A stretch of DNA of 64,000 nt from Leptolyngbya sp. FACHB-8 (GTDB taxonomy: Bacteria > Cyanobacteriota > Cyanobacteriia > Elainellales > Elainellaceae): NCBI RefSeq assembly GCF_014695575.1, contig NZ_JACJOO010000084.1:186001-250000 (forward strand), in the 5' to 3' direction. This document shows positions 17,858 to 26,887 of this stretch, piece after piece; the stretch's first letter is position 1, and the number at the start of each line of letters is the position of its first letter. The notes under the pieces are model-generated. The model did no database searches and was not told where the DNA came from. It saw only the letters and a list, made by a program, of their open reading frames with translations. A program made the position numbers and the translations under genes.

Positions 17858-19057
17858 GTGAGTCAGCGCAGAATTTTTGGTTTATCCCGTCGTCAATTTG
17901 TCCGTACCCTGCTTGCAACGAGCGCTTTTGGGGTAACGGCCAAATTGGGAACCGGATGTACGGCTAGCAAGGGTTCTGGTGGAGAAGTCACTGCGGCCGG
18001 GGAATCACCGGCGGCCAGTGGTGAGCCTATCACAATTGGCTTTATTTACGTTGGGCCTAAGGACGACTATGGCTATAACCAGGCCCATGCCGAGGGGGCT
18101 GCAGGAATGGCCAGCAAGTTCTCCAATGTCAAGCTTGTGGAAGAAGCAAGCATCCCCGAAACCACAGCCGTCACCGAGTCGATGCGAAGCATGATCGACA
18201 TTGATGGTGCGATCGCCCTCTTCCCCACCTCCTTCGGATACTTTGACCCCCACATCCTCAAAATAGCGACAGAGTACCCCGATGTGCAGTTCTTCCACGC
18301 GGGTGGTCTATACATAGAAGGGAAAACCCCCAAAAACGTAGGCAGCTACTTTGGCTACATCGACGAAGCACAGTATGTTGCCGGAATTGTAGCGGCCTTA
18401 ACTTCTAAGACGGGCAAACTGGGCTTTGTAGCGGCCAAACCTATTCCCCAGGTACTTCGCAACATCAACAGCTTCACTATGGGGGCTCGCAGCGTAAACC
18501 CAGATGTAACGACCCAGGTCGTGTTTACTGGGAACTGGGCTGAACCGGTTAAAGAAGCGGAATCCACCAACAGCATGGCAGACCAGGGCATCGACGTCGT
18601 CACCTGCCACGTAGACAGCCCCAAAGTCGTGATGGAAACTGCCGAGAAGCGCAATATTTACTCCGTGGGTTATCATGCAAACCAATCTGCCCTGGCGTCT
18701 AAGGGCTATCTAACGGGGGCCGAGTGGGATTGGGTGAATATTTACTCCCGCTTTACCGAAGACCTGTTGGCTGGCAAAAAGCTGATGGATGGAAGCATTC
18801 CCCATCTGGTGCGAGGCGGTCTGAAGGAAGGGTTCTGTAAACTCTCCCCCTATGGCCCTGCGGTTAGCTCTGACACGAAAGCTAAGGCGGATGAAGCCAT
18901 GGCCAAGTTCATGGATGGCAGCATGGTGATCTACAAGGGCGAGATTAAGGATAACCAGGGGAATGTCGTCATTGCGGCCGGGCAAGAACTGAAGCAACAA
19001 GATCCAGTTTTGGAGCAAATGAATTACCTGGTAGAAGGCGTTATTGGCACCATCTAA
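17858..19057 (+). CDS. BMP family lipoprotein (PnrA-like substrate-binding protein)
   Basis: The 399-residue protein begins at GTG, because the nearby ATG at 17850 runs into a stop after three codons. The leader contains twin arginines SRRQFVRTLL, and a lipobox-like LGTGC gives Cys near residue 34, so it is likely Tat-exported and lipid-anchored. The mature part has the BMP/PnrA fold: ITIGFIYVGPKDDYGYN, 'FFHAGG', and GYHANQSALASKGYLTGAEW. BMP proteins bind nucleosides or related ligands for ABC importers. No ATPase or permease gene lies beside it, so it is an orphan binding protein or its partners lie elsewhere. Confidence 0.85.
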   Translation: MSQRRIFGLSRRQFVRTLLATSAFGVTAKLGTGCTASKGSGGEVTAAGESPAASGEPITIGFIYVGPKDDYGYNQAHAEGAAGMASKFSNVKLVEEASIPETTAVTESMRSMIDIDGAIALFPTSFGYFDPHILKIATEYPDVQFFHAGGLYIEGKTPKNVGSYFGYIDEAQYVAGIVAALTSKTGKLGFVAAKPIPQVLRNINSFTMGARSVNPDVTTQVVFTGNWAEPVKEAESTNSMADQGIDVVTCHVDSPKVVMETAEKRNIYSVGYHANQSALASKGYLTGAEWDWVNIYSRFTEDLLAGKKLMDGSIPHLVRGGLKEGFCKLSPYGPAVSSDTKAKADEAMAKFMDGSMVIYKGEIKDNQGNVVIAAGQELKQQDPVLEQMNYLVEGVIGTI

Positions 19058-19064
19058 CCAACAG

Positions 19065-19121
19065 GCCTATACAACAGAAAAGGGTGAGTGCAAAGCACTC
19101 ACCCTTTTCTGTTGTATAGGC
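19065..19121. terminator. 27-bp perfect palindrome acting as bidirectional terminator candidate
   Basis: Arms 19065-19091 and 19095-19121 are perfectly complementary with an AAA loop. It starts 8 bp after the BMP stop and ends 17 bp before the stop of the convergent PAP2 gene. There is no T-run on either side, so it may be a captured member of the palindrome class rather than a classical terminator. Confidence 0.7.
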
Positions 19122-19137
19122 TAAAGCAGCTGTAAAT

Positions 19138-19836
19138 TTAATTCTGGATTTTCGGTGGAGACGGGAATCTAATCAGCATTTTGACCCCGATCGCCCAGGC
19201 AATAGAAGCGGCCCAACCCGCCAAAATATCACTGGGGTAATGTACCCCTAAATACAGCCGGGTCCATCCAATCATCAGGACAAATGCACCACCAGCAAGA
19301 GCCACAACCCAGCACCAATAACTGCCCCAGGTCAAAACGATCAGAGCCACCACCAGCGTCATACTTGCCATGGCATGGCCGCTGGGAAAACCATAATCCA
19401 ATTCGGGAGCGGGGGATGTCCATAGTTGAGGCCGTACCCGATGCAGCATGGCTTTGGCAACTCGGTTGAGCACAGTAGCGCCCAGCAGGGTAATCAAAAA
19501 ATAGGTTAAGCGGTGCAAGCGGCGTCGGAGCAGGAGAAAAATTGAAATAATGATGGCAGCAGGAAAGACCCCCCAGAACACCCCGAAGCGGGTCAAGATG
19601 GTTACCACAGCATCAAGCTGAGGATTTGCTCTGGCATGAATGGCAAGCAGAATCGGAACATCCCAGGAAAAGCCCCCTTCATTTTCCCAAACATCCTCTG
19701 CCAACTCGCCAAACACCTGAAGAGGCAGAAATACACCAACGAGCAGAAGCAACAAGCTAGCGCGGTGGCTGATGACCCATGTTTTCGAAACCGCCCAAAA
19801 TGAACGAAGATGCCGCTTCAACTTAGCCTCTATCAT
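19138..19836 (-). CDS. PAP2 superfamily membrane phosphatase
   Basis: The 232-residue protein has five to six hydrophobic helices and the three PAP2 catalytic motifs: KAMLHRVRP, FPSGHAMAS, and TRLYLGVHYPSD. The family removes phosphate from lipids such as phosphatidate or undecaprenyl pyrophosphate at the outer face of the membrane. Which lipid is used cannot be told. The gene is monocistronic and convergent with the BMP gene. Confidence 0.87.
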   Translation of the reverse strand: MIEAKLKRHLRSFWAVSKTWVISHRASLLLLLVGVFLPLQVFGELAEDVWENEGGFSWDVPILLAIHARANPQLDAVVTILTRFGVFWGVFPAAIIISIFLLLRRRLHRLTYFLITLLGATVLNRVAKAMLHRVRPQLWTSPAPELDYGFPSGHAMASMTLVVALIVLTWGSYWCWVVALAGGAFVLMIGWTRLYLGVHYPSDILAGWAASIAWAIGVKMLIRFPSPPKIQN

Positions 19837-19936
19837 GCCGACAATGTCGCATCCTTCATGTAAAGTGCCTTCAGCTTAAAGCACTCAAAAAAGGCTTTAC
19901 TCTAGAAAAAGTTACATATTATATTGCTGTGCCAGA

Positions 19937-19991
19937 AAAACTAGAGCTCCTTTTGGCATCGCAGTGCGATGCCAAAAGGAGCTCTAGTTTT
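19937..19991. repeat. 26-bp perfect palindrome
   Basis: Arms 19937-19962 and 19966-19991 pair perfectly around a 3-nt AGT loop. It lies 100 bp upstream of the PAP2 start. Confidence 0.85.
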
Positions 19992-20043
19992 GGGTGACAA
20001 CTCTATTATCTATTGCCTCAGCAATGTTAGGGAATTCAGGAAT

Positions 20044-20098
20044 TTAAGAGAATACTCTACGTGGGGTGCGTTGCGCCCCACGCAGAGTATTCTCTTAA
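20044..20098. repeat. Palindrome, about 25-bp stem with two defects
   Basis: TTAAGAGAATACTCT pairs with its complement, then one mismatch, then CGTGGGG pairs with CCCCACG around GTGCGTTGCG-type apex bases. It lies upstream of the giant exoprotein gene, about 165 bp from its first possible start. Confidence 0.75.
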
Positions 20099-20262
20099 GT
20101 TGCCAGGGTAATAAGTTCATGCCCGCGATTGGCTCAGTCGTGCCAGGGCGGGAACCCATTGTTCTACGCCCCATGCTATATCCCCAGAAACGGGCATCAA
20201 GAGATCTACATGAATTCTGTGAAAAGCCTTTATGAGAAGTATTTAAAAGATAAATTCTTTAG

Positions 20263-23200
20263 ATGTCATCATTTCAAAACAAGGCTATAGTGCAGGACAA
20301 ACAGTACACGAAGGGGTTGGGCGCATTCTTTGAATCCTCCCCATGTCGTCGTTACTCATTTTGTGCTGTTCCCTTAAATTTTGATTTGGATGCGATGGCT
20401 AATACGGCACCAGTTTTAAATACAGCGGGTAATCCGACACTACCCAACATTCTTCAAGACATTTCCAGCGAAACGAATACCGGTATCTCTCTTCTCGATC
20501 TGGCGGGTAGTTTGATTACTGATGCCGATAATGGGTTTGAGGCGATCGCTATCACCGGAGCTGATAGCACCAACGGCACCTGGCAGTATTCCACAAACGG
20601 TGGCACCGATTGGCAGAACTTTCCCACAGGAATTAACGGTAACAACGCCCTGGTTCTGGGGGCACAAGCCCTTTATGTGCCAGGGGTGAGTGGAACGCCA
20701 CCAGCACCCGGTACCCAATCCTGGCTGTTCTACAATAATCCTACAGGAGCCACGCAGACAGCGGGTACAGACGGTACCATCCTGGACACCAGTGCCAATT
20801 CAGCTATATACGCAGGTTATAGCAACTACAGCCTAACCGGAATCAAAAATTCCAGTTTTCCTACTCTCGATCGGCAGCAGGGCTATAGCCTGGCGTTTGA
20901 GACCCGTATCAACTTAAATAACTTGGTGAATAGTAATCGCGCGGGCTTCAGTGTCACTGTCGTCAGCAGTGATGGGACGCGAGCCATTGAGTTAGCATTC
21001 CAGACCCTCACTCCCAATACGGGCCTTATTTTTGCCCAGTCAGATGACAGAACAGTCAACCCAAATGGGCAACTTCAGGGCCTCTTTACCCAGGCAGAAA
21101 GCGTCAGTTTCAACACAAACGTTTTAACCAGCTATCGGCTGGAGGTTGTGGGCAGCAACTATGTGTTGTTTGCTAATGGCACACAAATTTTAACGGGTCC
21201 CCTGCGGGACTACTCCAATTTCACACCCTCCAACCCCCTGATTCCCGACCCCTACAATTTTCCCAACTTCGTATTTTTTGGGGATAACACCACCTCGGCC
21301 AGTGGTCAATTTGAACTGGGAGATGTGGCCGTACAGACGGCAACACGCCTTCGGTTTGTACCCAACGCCGGATTTAGTGGTAAAGCTACAATTGGTTTCC
21401 GGGCGTGGGATAGCACCGATGGTAGCCTCAACGGCAGCACCGTTAATCTTGGGGTGGTCGGAGGGAATACGGCTTACAGCAGCAACCTTGAAACGGCGAC
21501 GATTTCTGTCATCCCCCTGCCACCCACCATTGGGGCGATCGCCACAGATAACATTATCAACGCCACAGAAGCCACGACCGGGGCTACCATTAGCGGCACC
21601 ACGCAACCCGGAGCCACTGTTAGCCTCACCATTGCAGGCCAAACCTATTTCGTCCCCGCTAACGGTACAACCTGGAGCTACACGCTAACCCCTCAGGACA
21701 TCGCCAATTTGGGCCAGGGGTCAGGTCGCACCGTTACAGCCGTCACCACCGATGCTGCTGGGAATGTCAGCGGAAGCCAGGTATCGCAACCCTTTACGAT
21801 TGATACAATTGCCCCGTCAGCCCCCACCGTTGAGGCGATCGCCACTGACAACATCATTAATGCGGCTGAAGCGACCGCTGGTGTCGTGCTTCGTGGCACC
21901 ACCGATACAGGCACGACCATCAGGCTGATTGTAGCTGGGGAAAGCCGCACGGCTACAGTGAATGGCACGACCTGGAGCTACACGCTGAGCAACGCTGATC
22001 TCTCAAATTTAGAACAGGGGCCAGGAAAAACCGTCAGTATCACCGCTACGGATGCAGCGGGCAATACGGCTGTCATCCAATCCCAATCATTCACCATTAG
22101 TACAGAACCGCCAGCGGCACCCACGATTGGGGCGATCGCCACTGACAATATTATTAATGCCACAGAAGCCAGCGCTGGCATTGTTTTCAGCGGCACCACC
22201 GATGCAGGTACCACCGTTAGCCTTAATGTGGCAGGCACAACCCGCACAGCCGAGGTGAATGGCACGACCTGGACGTATACCCTGACCAGTGCAGATTTAA
22301 CAAACCTGGGTCAGGGCACTGGAAAGAGTGTTACGATCACCGCCCGTAATGCGGCTGGAACCGAAACACCTACAGTTTCTCCGCTGTTTGATATTGATAC
22401 GGTCGCACCCGCGAATGTCTCTCTGAGTAGCAATAGCGTTCTTGAAAATAGCTCAGCTAATACAGCAGTTGCAACGCTATTGGCAACAGATGTTAGCAAC
22501 GTATCGTTTAGCTTTGTCAATGGCGACGGAGACAACAATAACAACGCCTTTCGGATTGAGAATAACCAGCTTTATCTGAATGTCCCCGCTGATTTTGAAG
22601 ATCAAGCGACCTACAACGTTCGGATTCGTGCAACGGATGCAGCCGGTAACAGTATTGAAATCCCTCAAACGATTACAGTTACCAATGCCAATGAAGCTGT
22701 AACGGCGATCGCCCTCAGCAACACTATCATTCCGCAGAATGTAACTGGAGCCGTAATTGGCACACTAACAGTAACAGATCCAGATGCCCTTGCCGCCTTC
22801 CGCAACAACACGTTGACGGTAAGCGACAACCGCTTCGAAGTCGTGAACACCAACAACACACTGCAACTAAAACTACTGGATGGGCAGGCATTAACCTACA
22901 ACGAGTTAACCAATGGACAACTTGCCCTGACCGTAACGGCAACCGATGCTACGGATGTAGCGTTAACCTTCACCGCCCCGTTTAACTTGTCCGTGGGCGG
23001 GACAGACGCTGCTGAATCGTTTGTTGCATCCCCACTCTTCGATCGCATTCTAGCCGGGGGAGGCGCAGATATCGTCACCGCAACTGTGGCGAACCTCGGC
23101 CAGAACGATGTTCTGGATAGTGGAGATGGCAGCGATCGCCTCACCCTCTCCGCTGGGGTCTCCACCGATTCCCTCACCCTTAACCTGACTCAACCAACCA

Positions 23201-24078
23201 ACCAGTTGCAAGGCATCAATGGCCTGACGGTGCAGAACTTTGAGCAGTTCGACTTAAGCAACTTTGCAGGACGGCTCACAGTACAGGGCAGCGCCTTGGC
23301 GGATATTGTGCTGGGGGGTGCAGGCAATGACACCATAATTGGGGCCAGCGGTGACGACAGTTTGGCTGGTGGGGGCGGCAATGATGTTTTGAATGGCGGA
23401 TTGGGGGCAGACTCTCTCAATGGTGGCCTGGGGAATGATCTGTATACCGTCGATAACGTTGGCGATCGCCTCACTGAAGGGCTCAACCAGGGCATCGATA
23501 CCGTGCGCTCCTCAATCACCTGGACCCTGGGCAACCATCTAGAAAACTTAGTCCTGACTGGAAGCGGCAACATTAACGGATTGGGCAACACTCGTAACAA
23601 CAGAATGACAGGCAATCGTGGGAATAACACCCTGACGAGTGGAGCGGGAAGCGATCGCCTCCTCGGTGGTTTGGGAGCAGATGCCCTCAACGGCGGTGCC
23701 GGCAACGACACCCTGACGGGCGGGGGCGGACGCGACAGCTTCCAATTCGCCTCTTCTCGCAGTTTCCGCCGCGCCGATTTTGGCGTGGATCGCATCACCG
23801 ACTTCCTGCGGGGCCAGGATCGCATTACGCTCTCAGCCCGCGCATTTACGCTCCTCGGCAATTCGGTGGGGCGCAGCCTCAATGGCAACCAGTTTGCCAG
23901 CGTGACCAGCGATGCTGCAGCAGGACGGGTGGGAGCAGCGATCGCCTATAACCGCACCAATGGTCGCCTGTTCTACAACGCTAACGGTAGCGCTGCAGGA
24001 TTCGGCACAGGAGGACAGTTTGCGACCCTTCAGGAAGCACCTGCGTTAACGCGTAATGATTTTACAGTGGTTGCATAA
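20263..24078 (+). CDS. Giant Ig-like / RTX calcium-binding exoprotein
   Basis: The protein has up to 1271 residues. A jelly-roll-like N-terminal region is followed by three tandem repeats of about 95 residues, each starting near 'IGAIATDNIINATEA' and containing 'NGTTWSYTL' (bacterial Ig-like folds). Then come two cadherin-like stretches, and a C-terminal block of RTX nonapeptides (GGAGNDTIIG, GGLGADSLNG, GGAGNDTLTG) that bind calcium. No N-terminal signal peptide is present, and the RTX tail implies type I secretion. It is probably a surface adhesin or S-layer-like protein. The start is uncertain: ATG 20263, or ATG 20395 (MANTAPVLN), which begins directly at the conserved region. No type I secretion genes adjoin. 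Confidence 0.85.
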   Translation: MSSFQNKAIVQDKQYTKGLGAFFESSPCRRYSFCAVPLNFDLDAMANTAPVLNTAGNPTLPNILQDISSETNTGISLLDLAGSLITDADNGFEAIAITGADSTNGTWQYSTNGGTDWQNFPTGINGNNALVLGAQALYVPGVSGTPPAPGTQSWLFYNNPTGATQTAGTDGTILDTSANSAIYAGYSNYSLTGIKNSSFPTLDRQQGYSLAFETRINLNNLVNSNRAGFSVTVVSSDGTRAIELAFQTLTPNTGLIFAQSDDRTVNPNGQLQGLFTQAESVSFNTNVLTSYRLEVVGSNYVLFANGTQILTGPLRDYSNFTPSNPLIPDPYNFPNFVFFGDNTTSASGQFELGDVAVQTATRLRFVPNAGFSGKATIGFRAWDSTDGSLNGSTVNLGVVGGNTAYSSNLETATISVIPLPPTIGAIATDNIINATEATTGATISGTTQPGATVSLTIAGQTYFVPANGTTWSYTLTPQDIANLGQGSGRTVTAVTTDAAGNVSGSQVSQPFTIDTIAPSAPTVEAIATDNIINAAEATAGVVLRGTTDTGTTIRLIVAGESRTATVNGTTWSYTLSNADLSNLEQGPGKTVSITATDAAGNTAVIQSQSFTISTEPPAAPTIGAIATDNIINATEASAGIVFSGTTDAGTTVSLNVAGTTRTAEVNGTTWTYTLTSADLTNLGQGTGKSVTITARNAAGTETPTVSPLFDIDTVAPANVSLSSNSVLENSSANTAVATLLATDVSNVSFSFVNGDGDNNNNAFRIENNQLYLNVPADFEDQATYNVRIRATDAAGNSIEIPQTITVTNANEAVTAIALSNTIIPQNVTGAVIGTLTVTDPDALAAFRNNTLTVSDNRFEVVNTNNTLQLKLLDGQALTYNELTNGQLALTVTATDATDVALTFTAPFNLSVGGTDAAESFVASPLFDRILAGGGADIVTATVANLGQNDVLDSGDGSDRLTLSAGVSTDSLTLNLTQPTNQLQGINGLTVQNFEQFDLSNFAGRLTVQGSALADIVLGGAGNDTIIGASGDDSLAGGGGNDVLNGGLGADSLNGGLGNDLYTVDNVGDRLTEGLNQGIDTVRSSITWTLGNHLENLVLTGSGNINGLGNTRNNRMTGNRGNNTLTSGAGSDRLLGGLGADALNGGAGNDTLTGGGGRDSFQFASSRSFRRADFGVDRITDFLRGQDRITLSARAFTLLGNSVGRSLNGNQFASVTSDAAAGRVGAAIAYNRTNGRLFYNANGSAAGFGTGGQFATLQEAPALTRNDFTVVA

Positions 24079-24107
24079 TGTTCTTAAATTGGATGTCGTG
24101 TAACATA

Positions 24108-24229
24108 ACGTCAGTTCGGGATAAGCCGAACCGCCCATTATTGCGTGCGCGACGCGCACGCAATAATGGGCTTTTTCGAGTGCCGCGCGAAGCGCGGCAC
24201 TCGAAAAAGCCCTTAACCCGAACTGAGGT
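24108..24229 (+). mobile_element. Family B Y-shaped palindromic element with 7-bp duplication
   Basis: The ends ACGTCAGTTCGGGATAAG and CTTAACCCGAACTGAGGT pair over the closing stem (17 of 19 positions including the flanking base pair). Inside, arm 1 (24133-24150/24154-24171) is an 18-bp perfect stem with a GAC loop. Arm 2 (about 24171-24188/24192-24209) has the apex GCGAAGC. TAACATA is repeated at 24101-24107 and 24230-24236, a likely target duplication. It begins 29 bp after the exoprotein stop. Confidence 0.82.
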
Positions 24230-24265
24230 TAACATAGGTGAGTCGCAAGGGTGCAGGTGCAGCTC

Positions 24266-24991
24266 ATGACCTACTCGGTGCTGGCTTCGGATTACGATGG
24301 AACGCTGGCGTTGCATGGGGCCGTGGATGAGGCAACTGTGCGATCGCTCTACCGATGGCGTGAAGCCGGTCGCAAGCTTGTGCTAATCACCGGGCGTGAG
24401 TTTGAAGACACCCTTCAGATTTGCTCATTCATTGATGCATTTGATTGGGTAGTCACTGAAAATGGGGCGATGCTGTATCATCCTGCTACCCAGACAGAAA
24501 AGCCTCTAACCCAAGGCCCTCCACAGGAGTTTGTGGAGGCGTTGCGCGATCGCGTCTACACAGCTGCTCGTACCAACACCGCCCCCCTCTCTGAAGAAAT
24601 GCAGCGGCTCAAGAAGGCGTACCCTCTGGTAGGGCAGGGCCGGATCATCGTATCCACCTGGGAGCCTCATAGTGTGGAAGCGCGATCGCTGATTGAGGAA
24701 ATGGGATTAGATCTACAAATTATTTTGAACAAAGGTGCTGTCATGATGCTGCCAACGGGCATCGATAAAGCCTCAGGATTGGCCGCCGCCGCGCAGGAAT
24801 TAGAGGTGGAATTGACCGAGATCGTGGGGGTGGGGGATGCAGAGAATGACTTGCCTTTTCTCAACGTTTGCGGCTATGCCGTAGCGGTCGCGAATGCGCT
24901 ACCCGAAGTGCAGTCTCAGGTTGACTGGGTAACTCATGCAGAGCGGGGAGCAGGCGTCGTAGAGTTAATCGATCGCCTGTTAAATACATAA
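24266..24991 (+). CDS. HAD-IIB (Cof-type) phosphatase
   Basis: This 241-residue protein starts MTYSVLASDYDGTLA. It shows the HAD catalytic motif DYDGT near residue 9, motif II LITGR near 42, a conserved lysine region ILNKGAVMML near residue 155, and motif IV GVGDAENDLPFL near 192. The cap type (C2) and length fit the Cof/sucrose-phosphatase branch, which hydrolyses sugar phosphates or flavin and pyridoxal phosphates. The substrate is unknown. A GTG five codons upstream is an alternative start. Confidence 0.83.
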   Translation: MTYSVLASDYDGTLALHGAVDEATVRSLYRWREAGRKLVLITGREFEDTLQICSFIDAFDWVVTENGAMLYHPATQTEKPLTQGPPQEFVEALRDRVYTAARTNTAPLSEEMQRLKKAYPLVGQGRIIVSTWEPHSVEARSLIEEMGLDLQIILNKGAVMMLPTGIDKASGLAAAAQELEVELTEIVGVGDAENDLPFLNVCGYAVAVANALPEVQSQVDWVTHAERGAGVVELIDRLLNT

Positions 24992-25029
24992 ACCATAAGA
25001 GGTTGAATGCGTTAATTTGATACAACGCA

Positions 25030-25072
25030 TTTTTGCTGCGTGTAGAGTACGACGCACATCACACACAACAAA
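25030..25072. repeat. Imperfect palindrome, family F-like
   Basis: TTTTGCTGCGTGT pairs with ACACACAACAAAA using two G-T wobbles. It is followed by TGTGTAAGCCCT, which resembles the end TGCGTAAGTCCT of the perfect family F hairpin at 33324-33394 and of 45285-45296. It is probably an eroded relative. Confidence 0.5.
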
Positions 25073-25088
25073 AACTGTGTAAGCCCTA

Positions 25089-25137
25089 AAGTAGAGTGAT
25101 GTTGACTGCGTATCACGCAGTCAACATCACTCTACTT
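25089..25137. terminator. 23-bp perfect palindrome between convergent genes
   Basis: Arms 25089-25111 and 25115-25137 pair perfectly with an ATC loop. It ends 4 bp before the stop of the minus-strand gene at 25141. It could terminate that operon and the HAD gene, or be another captured palindrome. Confidence 0.7.
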
Positions 25138-25140
25138 AAA

Positions 25141-25512
25141 TTAGTGCGTGTGGGATTTTGGGCTGTGAGTCATCGTAGCCAAATAGGCTCGGCTCGCGGA
25201 TTCCCGTTCCCCTGCATTGGCCAGCGCATCCGCTAACCGGAGATGGTCGGCAATGGTATGGTTGGGTTGGGCAACCGCTTCACTGTACTGGCGAATTTGT
25301 TGTTGGTAATAATCATATTCTTCAGCAGTCGTGGGAGGAAGATAAATAGCAGCGCTGGGGCGGATTGTAGGGGCGATCGCCACCAGGCTACTACCGGCCA
25401 TTACAATAGCAAAAATCAGCCATTTTGCCAGACTCATCTGATCCTGCGAAATCCCATTAAACTCAGGTTCTGCATCAGTGAGTTCAAGCACAGTAGGCCA
25501 TGAAGACGTCAT
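25141..25512 (-). CDS. Small membrane-anchored protein, last gene of pseudopilin operon
   Basis: About 123 residues from MTSSWPTVLE (a start 13 codons upstream is possible). A single transmembrane helix (LAKWLIFAIVMAGSSLVAIA) is followed by a soluble part with one TPR-like helical pair (HLRLADALANAGERESASRAY). I do not recognise the family. It lies 84 bp after the PilW-like gene on the same strand and may be an accessory of the pilus apparatus. Confidence 0.6.
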   Translation of the reverse strand: MTSSWPTVLELTDAEPEFNGISQDQMSLAKWLIFAIVMAGSSLVAIAPTIRPSAAIYLPPTTAEEYDYYQQQIRQYSEAVAQPNHTIADHLRLADALANAGERESASRAYLATMTHSPKSHTH

Positions 25513-25596
25513 CGGTGGGGCTCCAATCAAGTTCAGGGAAGTGAAAATCAATCAACCGAAATGATGGTTTGGATGCCGGCATCCAAACCATCCACG

Positions 25597-26223
25597 CTAA
25601 AAACTTCTAGCCGAAGCCTGGCCACTGACGGGGTAGGTACCTGTTGTATTACCTCGGGCATCCGTCAGCCTGCCATATAAAAACAACGTGACTAATTGGG
25701 TATTCGCACTATCTAAGCAGGCATAAAAGCCATTCGTACCTCTGAGCGTTTGTGTTGTAGCCGTACAGCCGCTAGGCATTGCACTGGGAGCCGTTAGAGC
25801 ATCCACTAACAGAGTGTCAGCGCCTCCTACAACTCGGCGGCGAATCGTTGTGGCGGTCCATAAATTGCCAGAGCACCCATTAATTTCATGAACGTAGTAA
25901 ACAATACGAGAACTATCGGGCATTACGAGGGTCATCACCCCAGTCGTTGGGCCGCACGACTGACTGGGTACATCCGTCGAGGTTGGGACGGTAATGGTTC
26001 TTGCCATGCGTACTTCATCAGCCATGAAGTCAAGAGCGCGGTTCAGGTTGGCCCGCCGTGAAATTTCTGACCCTGATTGTTGATTTGCCCGCAGCATGGT
26101 TGTGAGACCATAACCCGCCAGGGTAATCATGATGCTGGTTACCACCATGGCAATAATGAGCTCAACGATGGTAAATCCAGCGGTTGTTGGAGAGTAGTGT
26201 AGAAATCGTAAAAGCCGCTTCAT
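25597..26223 (-). CDS. PilW-like minor pseudopilin
   Basis: The 208-residue protein has a type III signal: a short basic leader, then the prepilin peptidase site GFTIVE, with the +5 glutamate, and a hydrophobic helix (LIIAMVVTSIMITLAGYGL). The mature N-terminus is followed by ANQQSGSEISRRANLNRALD, typical of PilW/ComGF-like minor pilins that prime type IV pilus assembly. The C-terminal globular domain has four cysteines. It is third of four pseudopilin genes transcribed together. A closely similar gene set in Nostoc (hps) serves hormogonium polysaccharide secretion and motility; equivalence is inference. Confidence 0.8.
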   Translation of the reverse strand: MKRLLRFLHYSPTTAGFTIVELIIAMVVTSIMITLAGYGLTTMLRANQQSGSEISRRANLNRALDFMADEVRMARTITVPTSTDVPSQSCGPTTGVMTLVMPDSSRIVYYVHEINGCSGNLWTATTIRRRVVGGADTLLVDALTAPSAMPSGCTATTQTLRGTNGFYACLDSANTQLVTLFLYGRLTDARGNTTGTYPVSGQASARSF

Positions 26224-26374
26224 GGCCGTTCTCCTGCAAGGTATCTAGCCGAGTCGGAACAAACGAAGGTGTGAATCGAGTTTCTTCGTTTGTGTATCCA
26301 GGGAAAATTCAAGAAAATCGAGGGAACTATTCAAAGACGAAAAGAAAAAACAGGGAAGTCAGGAAGGATGGAAA

Positions 26375-26887
26375 TCACGACCCGTTACTCGGCACACAAC
26401 TGGCCTCAAGGGTACCCGTACCGCTATAGACGCCTGTTCGAATTAGCCCTAGAGGCACCGACATCACCAAACACCGTTGCAGACTCGTTGTGGGAGATGA
26501 AATCACAACCGTAACAGGCTGGGTCATTGCACTCCCGTCCGTATTAGAAACAGCGCCCTTGATGTTAAATCGCATAGCTGTTGCAGATGAGCGAATGGCA
26601 ACACGGCTCAAAGTGCGATTTCCTGTCACTAAACAGGCTCCCGTGATAGCAGAGGTACTCGTATTTAACGAGAGATTACAGGGAGTACTGGTACGCATCG
26701 CTTGCCGTTGCGCCTCCTGAAGTGCCCCTTGTATTTCCACTAAGGATTGATTGACTCGGGTTCTAGAATACATGCCCAGAAATCCTGGGGCAGCAATGGC
26801 TGATAAGATTCCAACAACGAGGACCACCACGACCATTTCGATTAGCGAAAAGCCGGCCTCAGTTACGCGCGCATTGAAACGCCACAT
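26375..26887 (-). CDS. GspH/FimT family pseudopilin
   Basis: The 170-residue protein has the prepilin cleavage site AGFSLIEM and the N-helix VVVVLVVGILSAIAAPGFLG, followed by the helix extension VEIQGALQEAQRQAMRTSTP characteristic of GspH/FimT. Mature protein begins at Phe. Its start lies inside the end of the upstream pseudopilin gene (29-bp overlap), so the genes are co-translated. Role: minor component of a type IV pilus or type II secretion pseudopilus, processed by prepilin peptidase. Confidence 0.85.
   Translation of the reverse strand: MWRFNARVTEAGFSLIEMVVVVLVVGILSAIAAPGFLGMYSRTRVNQSLVEIQGALQEAQRQAMRTSTPCNLSLNTSTSAITGACLVTGNRTLSRVAIRSSATAMRFNIKGAVSNTDGSAMTQPVTVVISSPTTSLQRCLVMSVPLGLIRTGVYSGTGTLEASCVPSNGS

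Noticed and set aside
19969-20235. Open frame spanning two palindromes upstream of the exoprotein
   Set aside because: Starts inside a hairpin arm and has no family resemblance.
23190-23888. Long minus-strand frame antisense to the RTX repeats
   Set aside because: A shadow of the Gly/Asp-rich repeat coding; Pro/Arg/Ser-rich composition is an artefact of the opposite strand.
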